Part shown: in pieces, positions 6,320 through 9,272 of the stretch | How the letters are laid out: each line of letters starts with the position of its first letter | Position numbering within the stretch: position 1 is the first letter of the stretch | From: Deltaproteobacteria bacterium | GTDB taxonomy: Bacteria; Desulfobacterota; Desulfobacteria; Desulfobacterales; SURF-15 | Assembly (NCBI GenBank): GCA_024644775.1 | Contig: JAHEHB010000206.1 | Coordinates: 1 to 9,272 of the forward strand | Direction: 5' to 3' | Length of the DNA: 9,272 nt | Position numbers and translations under genes: made by a program | The notes under the pieces: model-generated | Told to the model about the DNA's origin: nothing | Database searches by the model: none | The model's input: the letters and a program-made list of their open reading frames with translations, nothing else

Positions 6320-7705
6320 TCATTTAACCCAACGTGCGTACGGCGGATGCCGCCCTTCGCAGATTCCCGGCACATCGTACCGCATTTGTAACCAATGCTC
6401 CTTCTGCAGTCTGCAGTTTAAAATACCTGAAATGGCGCCGTCCATTTCTTTGGCTTTATCCGGATGTTTGTCCACAAGATTATTTTTTTCTTTGGCATCT
6501 TCAATGAGATTATACAATTCATTTCTTTGATCTGCGGGTCTTCGGATAAAACTCCACGCTTCATCCCGAATGCAACGCGCCTCTGAGCCGAAGAAGCCGG
6601 TAATCGCATACTGATGGACTTTTTCGACATCGCCTCTGATTAGGGGTAAAAGACTTTTCCCGTTCATATATTCCAGATCGAGGCTGTGGTCGGTATAATC
6701 AAGGATTGTGGGTAGGATATCGGGTATTTCCACCACCGACTTGATTCGCTTGCCGCCATATTCTTTATTTGGAAACCGTACCATCATCGGAATTCTGATG
6801 AGCTCGCTGTAAAGGTTATCTCCAAACTTCGCCATGATTTCATGGTCACCGAGCGGGTGCCCGTGGTCGGCAAGCAGGATAATCATGGAGTCGTCCATGA
6901 GATTCAGGTCTCTGATTTTATCGAGAAGATGGCCGACCCATTTGTCTACAAAGGTTACCTCGCCGGCATAGAGTGCCCGGATATTTTTCAACTCCTCCTC
7001 TGTCAGCCAGTGATAGGGCCCTCCTTTAGGCCATATGATCCAAGAACCCTTGTAGTTGGGATCCGTATACATGGAATTATACGGCTCAGGCGAATCCCAC
7101 GGTTCATGAGGATCGAAACAATCTACGTAAAGAAAGAATTTGTCAAACACCGGATGGTTGTGATTTCTATCCAGCCACCTGGCCGCCTCACCCATCACCT
7201 GGGCAACGAAGTAGTCTTCTTCCTTTTCGCGATCCTGCACATTTCGCATATATTGATCCAAGCCCCGGGCATAGCGATCTCCATACTGTTCAGCCTTGAG
7301 GTGCTTTTTGATGTCTACCTTGTGGGGATCTGTCCGCCAGGCGTCGATTTCCTGCCCGCGGAAAAATTCATATCCGTGAAACCCTCTGGTAAAATTCATG
7401 TTCGGTTTAAACATTTGATAGCAGTCCGTTATCATCATGTTCAGATAATCATACTCGTCCAGTATTTCAGCCATGGCGACATCTTCGGGAGCGAGCGGCT
7501 GCCAGTATCGACTATTTAAAGTTTTGTTGCCCGTAAACAGACTCGTTCTCACCGGTATCGTCGGGATTCCCTCAGGATAGGCGTTTTCAAATACGACGGA
7601 CTCTTGAGCCAATTTGTCTATATTGGGTGTTTTGATCCACTCATTTCCGTAGCAGCCCACATGATCGTATCTGAGACTGTCGACCATAATCATTATGATG
7701 TTCAT
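6320..7705 (-). CDS. Sulfatase-like hydrolase 2 (alkaline phosphatase superfamily) with Thr at the nucleophile position
   Basis: This 461-residue paralogue of the gene at 2571-4013 keeps the same landmarks: VDSLRYDHVGCYG (8-20, Asp9), PTIPVRTSLFTG (48-59), RGFHGYEFFRGQE (107-119), EEDYF (162-166), FDPHEPW (197-203, His200), YAGEVTFVDKWVGH (246-259) and ADHGHPLGDHE (279-289, Asp280 and His281). The active-site pattern is T-I-P-V-R with Thr49 in place of the formylglycine Cys/Ser; Pro51 and Arg53 are kept. Conversion by a sulfatase maturase is therefore not possible, and Thr may act directly as in related phosphodiesterases. No signal peptide is present, so a cytoplasmic site is likely. AAGGAGG lies five bases before the ATG, and a promoter is visible at 7766-7795. 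The substrate is unknown; 'sulfatase' should be read as a fold label. Confidence 0.9.
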   Translation of the reverse strand: MNIIMIMVDSLRYDHVGCYGNEWIKTPNIDKLAQESVVFENAYPEGIPTIPVRTSLFTGNKTLNSRYWQPLAPEDVAMAEILDEYDYLNMMITDCYQMFKPNMNFTRGFHGYEFFRGQEIDAWRTDPHKVDIKKHLKAEQYGDRYARGLDQYMRNVQDREKEEDYFVAQVMGEAARWLDRNHNHPVFDKFFLYVDCFDPHEPWDSPEPYNSMYTDPNYKGSWIIWPKGGPYHWLTEEELKNIRALYAGEVTFVDKWVGHLLDKIRDLNLMDDSMIILLADHGHPLGDHEIMAKFGDNLYSELIRIPMMVRFPNKEYGGKRIKSVVEIPDILPTILDYTDHSLDLEYMNGKSLLPLIRGDVEKVHQYAITGFFGSEARCIRDEAWSFIRRPADQRNELYNLIEDAKEKNNLVDKHPDKAKEMDGAISGILNCRLQKEHWLQMRYDVPGICEGRHPPYARWVK

Positions 7706-7765
7706 TGTTTCCTCCTTAAAATAATCAGGTTGCCGATTTCGATTAGATTTCAGAACCGCAGGCTT

Positions 7766-7795
7766 CTGATAGCATCCCCCCTATTTTTTTGTCAA
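7766..7795 (-). promoter_or_regulatory. Candidate sigma-70 promoter for sulfatase-like gene 2
   Basis: A perfect TTGACA -35 box (7795-7790) is followed after 18 bases by TATCAG (7771-7766, four of six to consensus). The predicted start would leave a leader of roughly 50 bases before the ATG at 7705. It is the best promoter seen upstream of the long minus-strand gene series and could drive several of those genes. Confidence 0.6.
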
Positions 7796-7801
7796 ACAGA
7801 A

Positions 7802-8123
7802 TCACTCGGATACGCCGGCGTTTGTTCCTCCGCCCACCCGTCTTGCAAGATCGCTGTGGATTACCGCTTCATAGGCATATCGCTTTGGGATTTTACCCAT
7901 CGATTTCCACATATTGAAGATAAACAACGCCACCCTTACCGTTTATAAACGACGCAGTCATTTTTTCCATTGACGAGACATCATCGATCACCTGGATACG
8001 CTTGAAGTCGACCCCTTTGATCGATAGACAGTATTGAAGGGATGCCACGGGCGGCGGTGCAAACCCGGGAATGAACAGAGCAGATCCCTCTAAATCGTGC
8101 CAGTTGAAAGGTTTTGTTGAATT
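7802..8123 (-). pseudogene. Remnant of an ABC-type (NMT1/SsuA-like) solute-binding protein gene
   Basis: An open frame without a proper start runs from about 8123 to a stop at 7895-7893. It reads WHDLEGSALFIPGFAPPP, then SLQYCLSIKGVDFKRIQVID, and later a FINGKGGVVYLQY segment. This pattern (D-L-x-G, P-x-x-S-L-x-Y, G-V-D, then a G-K/E-G-D-V-V-like strand) matches the second domain region of NMT1/taurine-type periplasmic binding proteins. In another frame, 7912-7802 gives SMGKIPKRYAYEAVIHSD, which would continue the same family, so a frameshift is likely near 7900. The signal peptide, N-terminal domain and most of the C-terminus are absent. It abuts the TctA remnant at about 8122. Identification is from residue pattern only. 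Confidence 0.5.
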
Positions 8124-8256
8124 TCAGGCACTGACATCATCGTATGGCGGTTGGATGGTTTTTCTTGAAAGTCCCATTTGTGCAGTATTTTTATTGTTAA
8201 CGATACTGTCCATATCTTATCCGACCATCCGAAAGGTTTTATTTAAAAGGCGATAA
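8122..8256 (+). pseudogene. Remnant of a TctA-type tricarboxylate transporter permease (C-terminus only)
   Basis: The last 44 codons of a plus-strand frame read FQALTSSYGGWMVFLESP, then a hydrophobic segment ICAVFLLLTILSISY, and end in basic PTIRKVLFKRR. This is the typical end of TctA permeases: a FRQSL-x-S-x-G-D-like helix, F-x-x-x-P-I, a last membrane helix and a basic tail. Family members are about 500 residues, so only the tail survives. Sequence before about 8122 no longer reads as TctA; instead the minus strand there reads as a binding-protein remnant, so 8121-8123 looks like a breakpoint. An ATG at 8071 allows a 61-codon frame, but no ribosome site supports expression. Confidence 0.55.
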
Positions 8257-8278
8257 ACAAATGAGTCGGTTTGCCCTC

Positions 8279-8971
8279 TCAATCTATCGGTTCAAAAGCC
8301 ACCGCCCGGATCCATGAGGATTCCAAGCCGGTAACCCGCAAGGGGAAAGCAAACAGGTAAATACGCTCCTTTCTCACCTCGTCTAAGTGATCCATGTTTT
8401 CAATGATCGGTATTTCAGCCTCGAGCAGGCTTTTGTGGGTTGTCCACGCCTCTTCAAAGCCTGGATCTTCGGATCTTGGGTGTTCCAAAAAGACGCTCAT
8501 GCCCACGGTAACGCCAAGCATCTTGATGGGGCGCTGAACCATCCATTTTGCCGTTTCGGGTGCAATGAAGGGTCTTTCTTCACCTTTGTATTTACTCCAT
8601 ACGAGTAGTATATCCCGGGGCTTGACTTTATCTTCCAGATGAGCGGGGAGCACCGGCTGTCCCTTGCCGCCTTGGGGCGCGAGGTGGTCGAAATTCAACA
8701 CGACCGCTTCGCCGAAGAATGTCTGTAGCGGCATATCCGCGGACGACTTGCCGTCTTTTTTAAGATGAAGCGGTACCTCCACATGGGTGCCCACATGGGT
8801 CTCTGTGTTGACGAAATGCATGATCATCTGGTCGTGTTTTGCCATAAACTGGTTCAACTCGAATTTGCGCACATTCGTTCCCCATGTGTAATCACCGTTT
8901 AATTCAAGAAGATCGGGGATTACCTTTTCAGAGAGGTCGATTATCCTGTAGCCCTTTTGAAGATCAATCAC
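8279..8971 (-). CDS. Cyclase / kynurenine formamidase-like metal-dependent hydrolase
   Basis: This 230-residue protein belongs to the cyclase superfamily (Pfam Cyclase, the KynB-like fold), metal-dependent hydrolases that cleave amides, lactones or cyclic compounds. The metal-binding signature H-x-G-T-H-x-D-x-P-x-H is present as HVGTHVEVPLH (59-69), with Glu65 where Asp is usual. The second conserved block, THKSLLEAEIPIIENMDHL (178-196), keeps His179 and Glu191. No signal peptide is seen. The start is GTG 8971-8969, with AAGGAG about 11 bases upstream and a promoter at 9028-9056. Lacking other tryptophan-pathway genes nearby, kynurenine formamidase itself is unlikely; a ring- or amide-opening step in catabolism of an unknown substrate is more plausible. 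Confidence 0.9.
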   Translation of the reverse strand: MIDLQKGYRIIDLSEKVIPDLLELNGDYTWGTNVRKFELNQFMAKHDQMIMHFVNTETHVGTHVEVPLHLKKDGKSSADMPLQTFFGEAVVLNFDHLAPQGGKGQPVLPAHLEDKVKPRDILLVWSKYKGEERPFIAPETAKWMVQRPIKMLGVTVGMSVFLEHPRSEDPGFEEAWTTHKSLLEAEIPIIENMDHLDEVRKERIYLFAFPLRVTGLESSWIRAVAFEPID

Positions 8972-9027
8972 TTTTCTTATTTCTCCTTTTGTTCAAAGCG
9001 CTAAAAAGAGTTTTTTCCGTAGAGAAA

Positions 9028-9056
9028 AGTATTTCAGAAAGGTGGAGGGGTGTCAA
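9028..9056 (-). promoter_or_regulatory. Candidate sigma-70 promoter for the cyclase gene
   Basis: TTGACA (9056-9051) and AATACT (9033-9028, four of six to TATAAT) are separated by 17 bases. The predicted start gives a leader of about 50 bases before the GTG at 8971. It diverges from the plus-strand promoter at 9071-9099. Confidence 0.55.
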
Positions 9057-9070
9057 GTTACGCACCAACA

Positions 9071-9099
9071 TTGTCAAAGATGCGTCTGGATTATATAAC
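9071..9099 (+). promoter_or_regulatory. Candidate sigma-70 promoter for the acetyltransferase gene
   Basis: TTGTCA (9071-9076) and TATAAC (9094-9099) are separated by 17 bases; each box matches consensus at five of six positions. It would start transcription about 60 bases before the GTG at 9165. The -35 box is only 14 bases from that of the divergent cyclase promoter, so the two could interfere or share a regulator. Confidence 0.55.
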
Positions 9100-9164
9100 A
9101 AAAGTATTATAGATAAATCATTTATGGATGGGCACTAATAAATGGGGTAGGGAGGTTTGGGCTC

Positions 9165-9272
9165 GTGAAATACCCGAAAGAGATCATACTCAAAGATGGT
9201 ACCGAGGCTGCCATTCGTCCTTTGACGAAAGAAGATGAGGCGGCCCTGCTCGAATTCTACGCGAGGATTCCG
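9165..9272 (+). CDS. GNAT-family acetyltransferase, partial (first 36 codons)
   Basis: Only the N-terminus is in the window. It starts at GTG 9165-9167 with GGAGG (9151-9155) nine bases upstream. The residues read (M)KYPKEIILKDGTEAAIRP, then LTKEDEAALLEFYARIP. The pattern of a first strand, DGT, a second strand ending in I-R-P, and an acidic helix (LTKEDEAALLEF) is typical of the beginning of GNAT N-acetyltransferases, which transfer acetyl groups from acetyl-CoA. The acetyl-CoA-binding motif lies beyond the edge, so the substrate and activity cannot be judged. It is transcribed away from the rest of the window and may not belong to the same pathway. Confidence 0.75.
   Translation, partial: MKYPKEIILKDGTEAAIRPLTKEDEAALLEFYARIP

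Noticed and set aside
6842..7519. 225-codon plus-strand open frame
   Set aside because: It lies entirely antisense to sulfatase-like gene 2, has no family-like pattern and no convincing ribosome site; the minus-strand protein carries clear motifs.
2571..7705. Classical formylglycine sulfatases with a maturase
   Set aside because: The Cys/Ser needed for formylglycine is Thr in both proteins, and no radical-SAM or FGE-type maturase is present in the window.
1..9272. tRNA, rRNA, CRISPR array, insertion sequence or intact transposase
   Set aside because: No cloverleaf or rRNA-like stretch, no regularly spaced repeats, and no transposase motif was seen on either strand; this was by reading only, without a covariance or profile search.

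Overview
The window looks like accessory, catabolism-type DNA from an anaerobic Gram-negative bacterium. It shows moderate GC, strong AAGGAGG ribosome sites, TTGACA-type promoters, a TRAP transporter, remnants of TctA and ABC solute-binding genes, a URO-D-like pseudogene, and a CACGAAG/CTTTGTG inverted repeat of a type I associate with Desulfobacterota (deltaproteobacterial) genomes. That taxonomic guess is inference and only moderately supported.

Layout: all intact genes except the last run on the minus strand. From the right edge: a GNAT-type acetyltransferase start (+, from 9165, cut by the window end); divergent promoters (about 9028-9099); a cyclase / kynurenine-formamidase-like metal hydrolase (8971-8279); a 573-bp stretch (7706-8278) with no intact gene but two recognisable gene remnants, a TctA C-terminus on + and a frameshifted solute-binding-protein piece on -, plus a good promoter; sulfatase-like hydrolase 2 (7705-6320); a 260-bp spacer holding an imperfect inverted repeat; an unrecognised protein ending in a thioredoxin-like CxxC domain (6059-4782); a URO-D-like pseudogene with its middle deleted (4589-4037); sulfatase-like hydrolase 1 (4013-2571); and a TRAP transporter, dctP (2459-1461), dctQ (1314-766) and dctM (769 to beyond position 1).

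Working model (inference): the TRAP system imports a small organic anion. Two paralogous hydrolases without signal peptides, hence probably cytoplasmic, act on an ester-type substrate. The cyclase-type hydrolase may process a further intermediate. Both 'sulfatases' carry Thr at the position where true sulfatases have the Cys/Ser that becomes formylglycine. They are therefore better viewed as alkaline-phosphatase-superfamily enzymes with a possible Thr nucleophile and unknown chemistry. The thioredoxin-like protein between them is the least understood intact gene. The decayed transporter and URO-D pieces suggest repeated gene gain and loss here.
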